Origin: Mycoplasmatota bacterium
GTDB taxonomy: Bacteria; Bacillota_I; Bacilli_A; Izemoplasmatales; Izemoplasmataceae
DNA: 12,274 nt
NCBI GenBank assembly: GCA_030641535.1
Contig: DAOWHG010000059.1
Coordinates: 1 to 12,274 of the forward strand
Direction: 5' to 3'
Below are positions 1 to 6,563 of this stretch, in pieces. The notes below the pieces were generated by a model that worked only from the letters and a program-made list of their open reading frames with translations, did not search any database and was not told the DNA's origin. A program made the translations under genes and the position numbers. Within the stretch, counting starts at the first letter, position 1. Every line of letters begins with the position of its first letter.

Positions 1-512
1 ACTTTAAGTTCATTGATCTTTTTATTACCATATAGTTTTAATAAATAAGTTCCCTTTGGAAATCCATTCTCATTAAAGAATTCCTCAATAATTTGTTTTA
101 TGTCAAATTCATCTTCATTTTTTGAAATGGATATATTTTCATACCATACACTATAGAATTTTCCATTCTTATATATATCAGCAAAGAGAACATTTCCATT
201 AAGTAAATTACTCAACTCATTTATCACAATAGAATTTACAAAACTCTTTGAAGACCAAGAATCAAAATGGTAGTGATTCCATTTTCTGCTTGAACTCATA
301 TATGCTATAAAATGTGAATCGAATGATAAATCAAATTCAATATGTTCTGATTTGAAGTGATATTTGTATTCAATATACTCCTCGTTAACAATAGATTTTG
401 ATAATATATAATCAGCAAATGATTTCTCAATATCTCTTGAAAGTGAAATATATATATCAGAATTGAGTTTTCTATTGTACCTTGCACTTTTTTTTCTTGT
501 AAATAATGACAT
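1..512 (-). CDS. Unrecognised protein, N-terminal 170 residues, runs off the window
   Basis: The minus strand is open without a stop from an ATG at 512 to the window edge, giving 170 residues of an incomplete protein. The start is supported by a GGGGAG ribosome binding site (plus-strand 521-526, 8 nt away) and by a near-consensus promoter just upstream. The product begins MSLFTRKKSARYNRKL and has a basic N terminus. It is then rich in aromatic and acidic residues (for example around residues 76-88, RKWNHYHFDSW). No signal peptide or membrane segment is visible. The alternation of short hydrophobic and charged stretches suggests a soluble alpha/beta protein. I do not recognise the family and assign no function. 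A shorter reading frame in another phase (ATG at 520) starts immediately at the ribosome binding site and is a shadow. Confidence 0.75.
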   Translation of the reverse strand, partial: MSLFTRKKSARYNRKLNSDIYISLSRDIEKSFADYILSKSIVNEEYIEYKYHFKSEHIEFDLSFDSHFIAYMSSSRKWNHYHFDSWSSKSFVNSIVINELSNLLNGNVLFADIYKNGKFYSVWYENISISKNEDEFDIKQIIEEFFNENGFPKGTYLLKLYGNKKINELK

Positions 513-533
513 AACACCATCTCCCCAAAAACA

Positions 534-562
534 ATTATACTTTATTACACTGTGATTGTAAA
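534..562 (-). promoter_or_regulatory. Sigma-A promoter for the unrecognised minus-strand gene
   Basis: Read on the minus strand, TTTACA (plus 557-562) is followed by a 17-nt spacer and a perfect TATAAT (plus 534-539). Transcription should begin near 527, right at the GGGGAG ribosome binding site, so the leader is only about 15 nt long. The match is close to consensus and well placed, so the gene is probably transcribed strongly. Confidence 0.75.
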
Positions 563-740
563 ATATGTTGGTACGTTTACACGATTAGTGTACGAGTCAC
601 AGCTCTCTACAATTCAGCATGTTGATAAGATTATTGTTTTAAGTAAAGGTGAAATTATTGAACAAGGAACTCATCAAGAATTACTCAAAAATAAAAAACA
701 TTACTATAGCTTGTATAGACTTCAATATCAAGAAAGATAA
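552..740 (+). pseudogene. C-terminal remnant of an ABC exporter nucleotide-binding domain
   Basis: A 62-codon frame (GTG at 552, no ribosome binding site) ends in sequence typical of the last part of an ABC exporter ATPase domain: LSTIQ, then DKIIVLSKGEIIEQGTHQELL, then YYSLYRLQYQ. Everything before this is missing: membrane domain, Walker A, signature and Walker B. Clear homology starts at about 603. Just before it, where AHRLSTI is expected, the frame reads ESQLSTI, so the H-loop histidine and the arginine are lost. A CAC codon lies one base out of frame there (598-600), which suggests small mutations as well as the large truncation. The promoter of the divergent gene lies inside its first codons. 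It is almost certainly a non-functional leftover of a deleted transporter. It is related to, but not a copy of, the exporter at 7236-10947. Confidence 0.8.
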
Positions 741-768
741 ATAATATCATATTAAGTGAGGTGAAGAC

Positions 769-1671
769 ATGAACACATTTGATTATAAAAACTTAAAAAA
801 GAAGAACTACTTTGAAGGATGGTATCAAAGAATTACAGATGAAATCAATAATATTAATTACTCATTTATTTTCGCAATTACAAAAGATGAAACCGATCCT
901 CATTCGTTCATCCAAGTTTTTGATGGAGTAAAAAATGAAAGTAAATATTATCGTTTTGAGGCTAGTGATTTTTACTTTTCAAAGAATACAATTTTTATTA
1001 AGGATAATTATTTGTCATTAGATTCAATGTATTTGAAGGTAGATGACTTAGAAATAAGCACATTATTTTCTGAGTCAAAGAAGCTTAATAGGTATTATAG
1101 AAACCATAGCGCAATGTCTTTCTTGTCTAAATTCCCTCTAGAGTGTTTTCAAGAAATTATTATTATGGATGGAATGTATAAAGGCGAAATAACTATTGAC
1201 AATAACTTGCTAAATATAAGTGGGAAAACCTATCTAGAAAAAACATATGGAACATCTTTTCCAGAAAAATGGATTTGGATTCAAGGAAATCATTTTAATA
1301 AAGACGTTTCTTTATCATTTTCATTTGGAATTATTCCACTTTTTAAACGAAAAATAAAAGGTTTTGTTGCAATAATTAACTATAATAATAAGGAGTATCG
1401 TTTTGCTACATATAATTTATCTAGAATTAAAATTGTCAGTAGAACTGAATCTCAAGTAGAAATATTGATTAAAAAGAGAAGATATAAATTGATGATTAAT
1501 GCAAAATTGGTTAAACCGGTATCTTTATTGGGACCAAGCAAAAATGGAGTTATGAATCTGGAAGTATTTGAAAGTATTAATAGCCTGGCAACACTAACAT
1601 TTTCTAAAGGAAAAAAAATCATCTTTGACACAATGGGAAGAAGTGTCGGATTTGAGAATATGTATGATTAA
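769..1671 (+). CDS. Tocopherol cyclase family protein (PF14249-like)
   Basis: This 300-residue protein has the two hallmarks of the tocopherol-cyclase family: FEGWY near the N terminus (residues 15-19), and the central EKTYGTSFP...WIWIQ.NHF block (about 157-176). In plants and cyanobacteria this beta-barrel, lipocalin-like fold closes the chromanol ring of tocopherols. Bacterial homologues in fermentative Firmicutes have unknown substrates, possibly a terpenoid or quinone-like lipid, so the catalytic role here is inference only. There is no signal peptide or transmembrane helix, so the protein is probably cytosolic or membrane-peripheral. The start is well supported by GAGGTG 8 nt before the ATG. 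The stop overlaps the start of the next gene by 8 nt, so the two are translationally coupled. No convincing promoter was found between the ABC remnant and this gene. Confidence 0.75.
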   Translation: MNTFDYKNLKKKNYFEGWYQRITDEINNINYSFIFAITKDETDPHSFIQVFDGVKNESKYYRFEASDFYFSKNTIFIKDNYLSLDSMYLKVDDLEISTLFSESKKLNRYYRNHSAMSFLSKFPLECFQEIIIMDGMYKGEITIDNNLLNISGKTYLEKTYGTSFPEKWIWIQGNHFNKDVSLSFSFGIIPLFKRKIKGFVAIINYNNKEYRFATYNLSRIKIVSRTESQVEILIKKRRYKLMINAKLVKPVSLLGPSKNGVMNLEVFESINSLATLTFSKGKKIIFDTMGRSVGFENMYD

Positions 1672-2887
1672 ATGTATTATTGTAGGAAGTGGGCCATCTG
1701 GGCTAATGGCTGCTAATGTGTTAGAGGAAAACAATATAAACTATCTTCTATTAGAAAAAAATAAATCAACAGGAAAAAAATTACTTATTACAGGTGGAAC
1801 AAGATGTAATGTGACAAACAAATATGATGTCACAGATTTTATTGATCACTTAAAAATTAAAAATAAAAGATTCTTATATAGTACTTTAAGTAATTTTGGA
1901 ACAAACGAAGTTAAAGAGTTCTTTAATAAAAATGAAGTAGAGTTAGCATTAGAAAAAGAATATCAATATTTTCCAAAGAGTTCCAAAAGTAGCGACATAC
2001 TTGGAGCACTTCTAAAAGCTATTGATAAGACAAGAATAAAATTAAATACAAATGTTATAAGTATAACTAAGAAAACTGACTATTACATTGTTAAAACAAA
2101 TGAAAAAGAGTATTTAACAGAAAATATAATAATAGCTACAGGATCAAAAAGTTTTCCGAAGACAGGGTCGACAGGAGACGCTGTAATTTGGGGGAAAGAA
2201 TTGAAGCATAAAATTATTCCATTTTATCCAGCTGAAACATCAGTATATAGTCAATTTGTTAAAAGAAATAAAGAATATCTTCAAGGGATTACTCTAAATA
2301 ATTGTGAAGTAAGTATTAATAATCAAAAGAAGAAACATATTGGAGGATTAATATTTACTCATTACGGAATTAGTGGACCAGTAATTCAAAATATCTCAGA
2401 ATTGATTTATCTTGAATTAAGCAAAGTAAATGTTGAACTTCTCATAAAACTAACTAATTATAATGAAACAGAAATATTAAGTTTATTCGAAATTAATGAG
2501 AATCAAAATAAAAGAATTATTCGTATATTTGAAAAACTAACTATTAAAAGACTAGCTAAATTCTTATTGCTTGTTCTAAAACTTGATGAAAATATGTTAG
2601 TTGCAAGTTTATCAAAACAAGATAAACAAATGATTATTCAGAAACTCCTAAGATTTAATGTAAAGATTGATAAAGTGGAAAGCATTGAAAACGCATTTGT
2701 AAATGGCGGAGGAATTGATACTTCACAAATTAATCCATCTACAATGGAATCTAAAATTAATAAAGGATTATTCTTCATTGGAGAAGCACTAAATGTTCAT
2801 GGACCTATAGGAGGCTTTAACATAACTATCGCTTTGTCAACTGGATATACTGCAGCTAGTAATATAGGAGGCTATAAAGATGCCTGA
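1664..2887 (+). CDS. BaiN/HI0933-family NAD(P)/FAD-dependent oxidoreductase
   Basis: A 407-residue flavoprotein. It opens with the dinucleotide-binding motif VGSGPSGLMAA (residues 7-17). It continues with the family signature GKKLLITGGTRCNVTN (37-52), a second nucleotide motif ATGSKSFPKTGSTGD (158-172), FTHYGISGP (231-239), and the C-terminal FAD-binding stretch GEALNVHGPIGGFN (373-386). Length and motif order match the HI0933/YhiN/BaiN family, whose substrates are mostly unknown; one member has been linked to bile-acid metabolism. The usual SGGGRCN is ITGGTRCN here, a small deviation. The frame is open from a TTG at 1625, but the ATG at 1664 places the FAD motif at the N terminus as in relatives and overlaps the upstream stop by 8 nt. 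The last codons overlap the glycosylase gene by 8 nt and end in TGA, which shows that TGA is a stop in this organism. Confidence 0.88.
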   Translation: MIKCIIVGSGPSGLMAANVLEENNINYLLLEKNKSTGKKLLITGGTRCNVTNKYDVTDFIDHLKIKNKRFLYSTLSNFGTNEVKEFFNKNEVELALEKEYQYFPKSSKSSDILGALLKAIDKTRIKLNTNVISITKKTDYYIVKTNEKEYLTENIIIATGSKSFPKTGSTGDAVIWGKELKHKIIPFYPAETSVYSQFVKRNKEYLQGITLNNCEVSINNQKKKHIGGLIFTHYGISGPVIQNISELIYLELSKVNVELLIKLTNYNETEILSLFEINENQNKRIIRIFEKLTIKRLAKFLLLVLKLDENMLVASLSKQDKQMIIQKLLRFNVKIDKVESIENAFVNGGGIDTSQINPSTMESKINKGLFFIGEALNVHGPIGGFNITIALSTGYTAASNIGGYKDA

Positions 2888-3674
2888 ACTTCCAGAAATT
2901 TATAATATTAGTGAGCAATTAAACAAAGAAATTGTTAGTTTAACAATCACGGAAGTAGTAGTTAATCAAGAGAAATCTATCAATCAACCAATTGATGTCT
3001 TTCAAGCTAGTCTAGTTGAACAAGAAATCATTTCAGTGACTTCAATCGGCAAGTGGATAATTATTAATCTAAAGAGTAGAGACAGGATATTAATTAATCT
3101 TGGAATGGGTGGAGACTTATTATATAACCAAGAAATTCCAGAAAAAAAACATCAAGCACTCATCAAATTTAATAATGGTTATTTACTCTCATTTCGCTTT
3201 TGGTGGTTTGGCTCTATTCACTTTGTTGAATATGGAAAGATTCATGATATGACGAATAAATTGGGTCAAGATATATTTAGAGACAGCATATCTAAAAAAC
3301 AATTTCTTAGTCTTTTTGTAAGCAGAAAAGGTTCATTAAAATCATTTCTTTTAAGTCAGAAAAACATCGCTGGAATTGGGAATTACTATATTCATGATAT
3401 ATTTTTCAAAGCTAAAATTAACCCATTGAAGAAAATAAATGAATTATCTACAAGGAAACTTGGAATTTTATATGATGTAATAATTAATGAATTTTTAGAT
3501 TCAATCTCAAAAAGAGGGGCACATTATGAATTAGACATATATAATAATCATGGTGAGTTTGTTGCTAATAATGTGGCTTATAAAGAAGGACAACTCTGTA
3601 TTTGCGGGTCAGTCATTAAAAAGGTAAAAACAGGCTCTACATCTTCATACTTTTGTCCAAAGTGTCAAAAATAA
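2880..3674 (+). CDS. Fpg/Nei-family DNA glycosylase (endonuclease VIII-like subgroup)
   Basis: A 264-residue base-excision-repair glycosylase/AP lyase. It starts MPELPE, giving the catalytic Pro2 (Schiff-base nucleophile) and Glu3. K58 in SIGKW matches the conserved catalytic lysine, N168 in GIGNYY lies in the helix-two-turn-helix, and the C-terminal zinc finger is C240-X1-C242-X16-C259-X2-C262. Two classic Fpg features are changed: DxRRFG, which carries the intercalating arginine, reads FRFWWFG (105-111), and the arginine of the zinc-finger tip is replaced in KTGSTSSYFC. From memory, this combination marks a Firmicute subgroup usually labelled endonuclease VIII, so the lesion range may differ from 8-oxoguanine repair. 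A GGAGG lies 8 nt before the ATG, and the start overlaps the flavoprotein stop by 8 nt. It is the last gene of the three-gene unit. Confidence 0.88.
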   Translation: MPELPEIYNISEQLNKEIVSLTITEVVVNQEKSINQPIDVFQASLVEQEIISVTSIGKWIIINLKSRDRILINLGMGGDLLYNQEIPEKKHQALIKFNNGYLLSFRFWWFGSIHFVEYGKIHDMTNKLGQDIFRDSISKKQFLSLFVSRKGSLKSFLLSQKNIAGIGNYYIHDIFFKAKINPLKKINELSTRKLGILYDVIINEFLDSISKRGAHYELDIYNNHGEFVANNVAYKEGQLCICGSVIKKVKTGSTSSYFCPKCQK

Positions 3675-3704
3675 TGTGTTAATATTTTTTTCAAAAAAAT
3701 AAAA

Positions 3705-3713
3705 TGATATAAT
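3705..3713 (+). promoter_or_regulatory. Extended -10 promoter for the aldo/keto reductase
   Basis: The sequence TGATATAAT is an extended -10 element (TGn plus perfect TATAAT), 18 nt before the start codon of the reductase, with no recognisable -35. A perfect A/T-only dyad (T7-C-A7, 3684-3700) fills the space upstream and could act as a bent A-tract or UP-like element. Transcription probably starts near 3720, giving a leader of about 11 nt. Confidence 0.6.
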
Positions 3714-3730
3714 AACTTAGAGGTGAGAAA

Positions 3731-4555
3731 ATGAAAACAGTAAAATTAAATAATGGAACAGAAATGCCTATTGTTGGTCTTGGTACGTGGCTTAGTAAAC
3801 CAGAGGAAGTTTATAATGCAGTTTTAACAGCTTTACAAAATGGTTATAGACATATTGACACAGCAATGGTTTATCAAAATGAAGAGGCAATTGGAAAAGC
3901 AATTAAAGATTCAGGTGTAAAAAGAGAAGATATCTTTGTAACTACAAAGTTATGGAATACTGATCAAGGATATGATAAAGCATTAAAAGCTTTTGAATTA
4001 TCACTAAGCAAATTAGGATTAGATTACGTTGATTTATATTTAATTCATTGGTTTAAAGGATATGATAAAGCAATTCAGTCATATCGTGCGCTTGAAACTA
4101 TTTACAAAAGTGGTAGAGCAAAAGCAATAGGAGTAAGTAATTATAGTGTTCATCATATAATGAACATTCTAGATAATTGTGAAATACCTCCGATGGTAAA
4201 TCAAGTAGAAACACATGTTACTCTACAAAATCATTTTTTACATGAGTATTGTAAAGAAAATAATATTCAACTAGAAGCTTATGCTCCATTAATGAGTTCA
4301 AGAATTAACGAATTGTTAGAAAACGAAACACTGATAAGAATATCGAAAAAATATAATAAAACAGTACCTCAAATAGCAATTAGATGGCTTGTTGAGAGAG
4401 ATATAGTTGTAATACCGAAGTCAGTAACAAGTCAGAGAATTATTTCGAATTATAATGTTTTTGATTTTAGCTTAGATGATGAAGATATGAAAGAGATTAG
4501 AAAAATAAATAATGGTAGAAAAATCTTTGTTGAATTCGACAATGTTGATTATTAG
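3731..4555 (+). CDS. Aldo/keto reductase (2,5-diketo-gluconate reductase-like)
   Basis: A 274-residue cytosolic NADPH-dependent carbonyl reductase of the aldo/keto reductase superfamily. The catalytic tetrad is complete: D43 and Y48 in HIDTAMVYQNE, K73 in TTKLW, and H106 in LIHW. The barrel motifs GVSNY (134-138) and NQVE (157-160) and the cofactor signature IPKS with R236 and N240 near the C terminus are also present. Length and motifs match the bacterial 2,5-diketo-D-gluconate/glyoxal reductase group, which reduces aldehydes and ketones such as methylglyoxal; the physiological substrate cannot be read from sequence. AGAGGTGAG lies just before the ATG. It has its own promoter, and no terminator is visible before the next gene, so some read-through is possible. 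Confidence 0.92.
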   Translation: MKTVKLNNGTEMPIVGLGTWLSKPEEVYNAVLTALQNGYRHIDTAMVYQNEEAIGKAIKDSGVKREDIFVTTKLWNTDQGYDKALKAFELSLSKLGLDYVDLYLIHWFKGYDKAIQSYRALETIYKSGRAKAIGVSNYSVHHIMNILDNCEIPPMVNQVETHVTLQNHFLHEYCKENNIQLEAYAPLMSSRINELLENETLIRISKKYNKTVPQIAIRWLVERDIVVIPKSVTSQRIISNYNVFDFSLDDEDMKEIRKINNGRKIFVEFDNVDY

Positions 4556-4589
4556 TCGAAAAATTTAGAAAATATAATAATAAGATTCA

Positions 4590-4598
4590 TGGTATAAT
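4590..4598 (+). promoter_or_regulatory. Extended -10 promoter for the YwaF-like membrane protein
   Basis: TGGTATAAT is a perfect extended -10 element, 22 nt upstream of the ATG at 4620. No -35 hexamer is seen at 16-18 nt upstream. The predicted start of transcription is near 4605, just before the GGGGTG ribosome binding site. Confidence 0.6.
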
Positions 4599-4619
4599 AT
4601 ATAAGACTGGGGTGTTATT

Positions 4620-5378
4620 ATGTTAGATATTTTTAGTTTAAATCATTTTATATGGCTTCTATTAATACCGTTAATAGTTTATGGTGTATATGTTGGATTT
4701 AAGAAAAAATCTTATAAATTTAAGTATTGGTTTTTATTTGCTCTTACCATAATAGCTTGGGGAATTCATTTTTCAAGGTATTGGTTTGACCCTGATTTTG
4801 CTACTTATAAATTATTCTTTGTTGATTTATGCGGAATTTCTACAATGGTGTACCCTATATTTATGCTATTGAAAAAAGATGTACTAAAAGATTATATGTA
4901 TTATCTTGGATCAATGTTTGCTTTACTCTCACTTGCGTACCCTAATACCATTCAAGGTAACCCAATGTTTGTATATGATTCAATTAGATTCTTTTTTGCA
5001 CATCTAATCTTAGTTATGGTTCCTGTATTACTTGTTTCTTGGAAAATGCATAAACCTAATATTAAAAATCTTGGTTGGATGTTTTTCTTCTTAATGCTTG
5101 GTGGAATATATAATATGGCTCTTACAGCTTTCTTTGTTGAAGTAGGATTAAGAACCTATTATATAAACTATATGGGTATTTGGGGACATGAAGGAACAAT
5201 ATATATATATGCATTATTAGTGGCTCCTTGGTTAACTTATGAGGCAGTTGTAAGTGGAGAAGTAGTTGAGAAAGCAATACCTTTCTTCTATATTATCCCA
5301 GGAGCATTTTTAGTCTTTGTTCCAACTTGGATAATTATGTCAATACCATTCTTAAAACTAAATAAAAAAAGAGAATAA
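4620..5378 (+). CDS. YwaF/TMEM164-like integral membrane protein (TIGR02206 type)
   Basis: A 252-residue polytopic membrane protein with about seven hydrophobic segments, near residues 10-27, 36-51, 66-84, 92-107, 122-140, 152-172 and 219-242, plus a weaker one at 194-206. The block FVDLCGISTMVYPI (67-80) and the motif FFFAHLILV (124-132), with a conserved-looking histidine in the membrane, match the TIGR02206/YwaF family of bacterial membrane proteins related to eukaryotic TMEM164. Human TMEM164 is reported to be an acyltransferase forming ether phospholipids. Whether bacterial members share that activity is unknown, so no reaction is assigned. The start is supported by GGGGTG 7 nt upstream. 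The gene ends inside a terminator shared with the convergent LDH gene. Confidence 0.78.
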   Translation: MLDIFSLNHFIWLLLIPLIVYGVYVGFKKKSYKFKYWFLFALTIIAWGIHFSRYWFDPDFATYKLFFVDLCGISTMVYPIFMLLKKDVLKDYMYYLGSMFALLSLAYPNTIQGNPMFVYDSIRFFFAHLILVMVPVLLVSWKMHKPNIKNLGWMFFFLMLGGIYNMALTAFFVEVGLRTYYINYMGIWGHEGTIYIYALLVAPWLTYEAVVSGEVVEKAIPFFYIIPGAFLVFVPTWIIMSIPFLKLNKKRE

Positions 5379-5392
5379 ATTCTCTTTTTTTT
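5364..5392. terminator. Bidirectional intrinsic terminator between convergent genes
   Basis: An A7-GAGAA arm, a TAAA loop and a TTCTC-T7 arm form a 12-bp stem with runs of A on one side and T on the other, so it can end transcription in both directions. The loop contains the TAA stop of the membrane-protein gene, and the 3' T-run reaches the LDH stop codon. One 29-bp element therefore serves two convergent genes separated by only 12 bp. Confidence 0.85.
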
Positions 5393-6335
5393 AATAGTTT
5401 ATATTGTCTAAATTGTCTCTTAATATTTTCGCTGATATTTTCAGCTTTTCTTTTTCTTCATCATTTAATTCTAACCAAACTACGTGATGAACACCTTCAC
5501 GATTAATTACAGCAGGTAGTCCAATATATACATCATTTTCACAATCATAGATATTGTTATTTAAAACTGAAATTGGAATAATTCTATTTTCGTTATTAAA
5601 TATTGCAGCCGTAATTCTAACAAGTGCCATTCCTACTCCATAATAAGTAGATCCTTTTCTTTTGATAATCTCATATGCTGCATTACGCACTTTTTGGTAA
5701 ATGTTATCCAAATCTTCAAAATTTATTTCAGTCATTGTATTTATAACATCTTTCATCGGCTTAGCACCAACATTGGAATTAGACCAACAAACAAACTCGC
5801 TATCTCCATGTTCACCTAAAATATATGCATGAACATTTCTTGGATCTATATTAATATAACTTGAAATCTCATATCTGAGTCTTGCAGTATCTAATGCTGT
5901 CCCACTTCCAATAACGCGAGAAGACTCTAATCCTGATTCTTTCCAAGCAACATAAGCTAATAAATCAACTGGGTTAGAAGCAACTAGTAAAATTCCATCA
6001 AAACCCGATAACATAATATTTTTGACAACAGATTTAATAATTGTTGCGTTTCTACTTAGTAATTCTATTCTGGATTCGCCTTCTTTTTGATTTACTCCAG
6101 CCGTTATAACAACTAATGCAGCGTCTTTGCAATCACTATATTCACCTGCAAATATATTCATTTTTCTAGGACCAAAAGCTAGACCATGATTTAAATCCAT
6201 TGCCTCACCTTCAGCCTTATCTCTATTTATATCAATTAAAACTAATTCTTCAACAGTTCCTTGGTTTACTAAAGCATATGCATAACTCATTCCAACAAAA
6301 CCAGTTCCTACAACTACAACTCTATTTTTTTGCAT
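5391..6335 (-). CDS. ldh: L-lactate dehydrogenase
   Basis: A 314-residue cytosolic enzyme reducing pyruvate to L-lactate with NADH, the last step of homolactic fermentation. It has the NAD-binding GTGFVG (10-15). Q83 in NQKEGESR matches Gln102, the residue that selects lactate over malate. R89 lies on the active-site loop. R152 in DTARLR binds substrate, and catalytic H176 lies in GEHGDSE. R154 and H169 fall at the positions that bind fructose-1,6-bisphosphate in Bacillus LDH (173 and 188), so allosteric activation is plausible. The spacings between these residues match the Bacillus enzyme exactly. A longer frame begins at a GTG (6344), but that GTG is part of the ribosome binding site GAGGTGAT. 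The ATG at 6335 has correct spacing and the family-typical MQKNRVVVVG start. Transcription runs opposite to all the flanking complete genes. Confidence 0.96.
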   Translation of the reverse strand: MQKNRVVVVGTGFVGMSYAYALVNQGTVEELVLIDINRDKAEGEAMDLNHGLAFGPRKMNIFAGEYSDCKDAALVVITAGVNQKEGESRIELLSRNATIIKSVVKNIMLSGFDGILLVASNPVDLLAYVAWKESGLESSRVIGSGTALDTARLRYEISSYINIDPRNVHAYILGEHGDSEFVCWSNSNVGAKPMKDVINTMTEINFEDLDNIYQKVRNAAYEIIKRKGSTYYGVGMALVRITAAIFNNENRIIPISVLNNNIYDCENDVYIGLPAVINREGVHHVVWLELNDEEKEKLKISAKILRDNLDNINY

Positions 6336-6371
6336 TATAATCACCTCACCCTCATTTTAACAAAACTAATA

Positions 6372-6380
6372 ATAATATCA
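6372..6380 (-). promoter_or_regulatory. Possible extended -10 promoter for ldh
   Basis: On the minus strand the sequence reads TGATATTAT, an extended -10 one base from consensus, about 37 nt before the LDH start codon. No good -35 accompanies it; a TTGGAG lies 13 nt upstream of the hexamer. It is the best candidate in the region but remains tentative. Confidence 0.35.
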
Positions 6381-6422
6381 TAAGGATATACTCCAAGAAC
6401 TAAGATAATTATAAATGATAAA

Positions 6423-6450
6423 TTTTCACAATATTTTCATATGCTTTTCA
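6423..6450 (+). repeat. Three phased TTTTCA direct repeats
   Basis: TTTTCA occurs at 6423-6428, 6434-6439 and 6445-6450, each followed by 5 other bases, so the copies are exactly 11 bp apart and lie on the same face of the helix. They end just before the place where the -35 of the promoter at 6470-6478 should be; that promoter has no clear -35. The 6-5-6-5-6 spacing resembles binding sites of OmpR/PhoP-type response regulators, which activate such promoters. A chance origin in AT-rich DNA cannot be excluded. Confidence 0.4.
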
Positions 6451-6469
6451 TACAATCTCCATAAATAAT

Positions 6470-6478
6470 TGATATAAT
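6470..6478 (+). promoter_or_regulatory. Extended -10 promoter of a candidate small RNA
   Basis: TGATATAAT is a perfect extended -10. No coding sequence follows it before the strong terminator at 6523-6551, so any transcript started here near 6485 would be short. The -35 position (6450-6455) is non-consensus and abuts the TTTTCA repeats. Confidence 0.55.
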
Positions 6479-6484
6479 AAGGTA

Positions 6485-6553
6485 TAAATTTTTTCACCCT
6501 TCTATGAATATAGTTTAGTTTGAAATCTCCTTTCCTCAAAGGAGGTTTTTTAT
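6485..6553 (+). ncRNA. Candidate small RNA of about 70 nt
   Basis: A promoter (6470-6478) and an intrinsic terminator (6523-6551) bracket about 70 nt with no significant open frame; only a four-codon ATG...TAG at 6504-6518 lacks a ribosome binding site. The terminator belongs to the plus strand only, because the other side has no U-run, and no plus-strand gene lies upstream to use it, since ldh is on the other strand. The pyrimidine-rich 5' arm and loop contain CTCCTTTC (6527-6534), which is identical to part of the 16S rRNA 3' tail, so base-pairing to ribosome binding sites is conceivable. It could alternatively be a non-functional leader or an insulating terminator. It matches no RNA family that I recognise. 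Confidence 0.45.
6523..6551 (+). terminator. Intrinsic terminator upstream of the TetR operon
   Basis: An 11-bp stem (6523-6533 with 6538-6548, one G-U pair) closes a CCTC loop and is followed by TTTTTT from 6546 to 6551. The stem is formed by CTCC/GGAG pairs, that is, an anti-Shine-Dalgarno and Shine-Dalgarno-like pair. It ends the candidate small RNA and insulates the TetR promoter from upstream transcription. Confidence 0.85.
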
Positions 6554-6563
6554 TTCGTTTCAT

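Noticed and set aside
305..520. Short minus-strand frame beginning at 520
   Set aside because: It begins directly at the ribosome binding site used by the ATG at 512 and lies in another phase of the longer frame that stays open to the window edge.
574..594. Imperfect inverted repeat (CGTTTACAC / GTGTACG) as an operator
   Set aside because: The arms are unequal, it lies within the decayed ABC remnant, and no regulator is adjacent.
1625..1663. TTG at 1625 as the start of the flavoprotein
   Set aside because: It would add 13 residues in front of an FAD motif that normally begins at the N terminus, and it has no ribosome binding site.
3684..3700. T7-C-A7 dyad after the glycosylase gene as a terminator
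   Set aside because: It has no G or C pairs, a one-base loop and no U-run after the stem; an A-tract upstream of the next promoter is more likely.
6336..6344. GTG at 6344 as the start of L-lactate dehydrogenase
   Set aside because: The GTG is part of the ribosome binding site GAGGTGAT; the ATG at 6335 has correct spacing and the family-typical N terminus.
6423..6432. TTTTCACAAT as a Rex (redox) site for ldh
   Set aside because: Only one half-site is present; the mirrored TTGTGA half is missing at the required distance.
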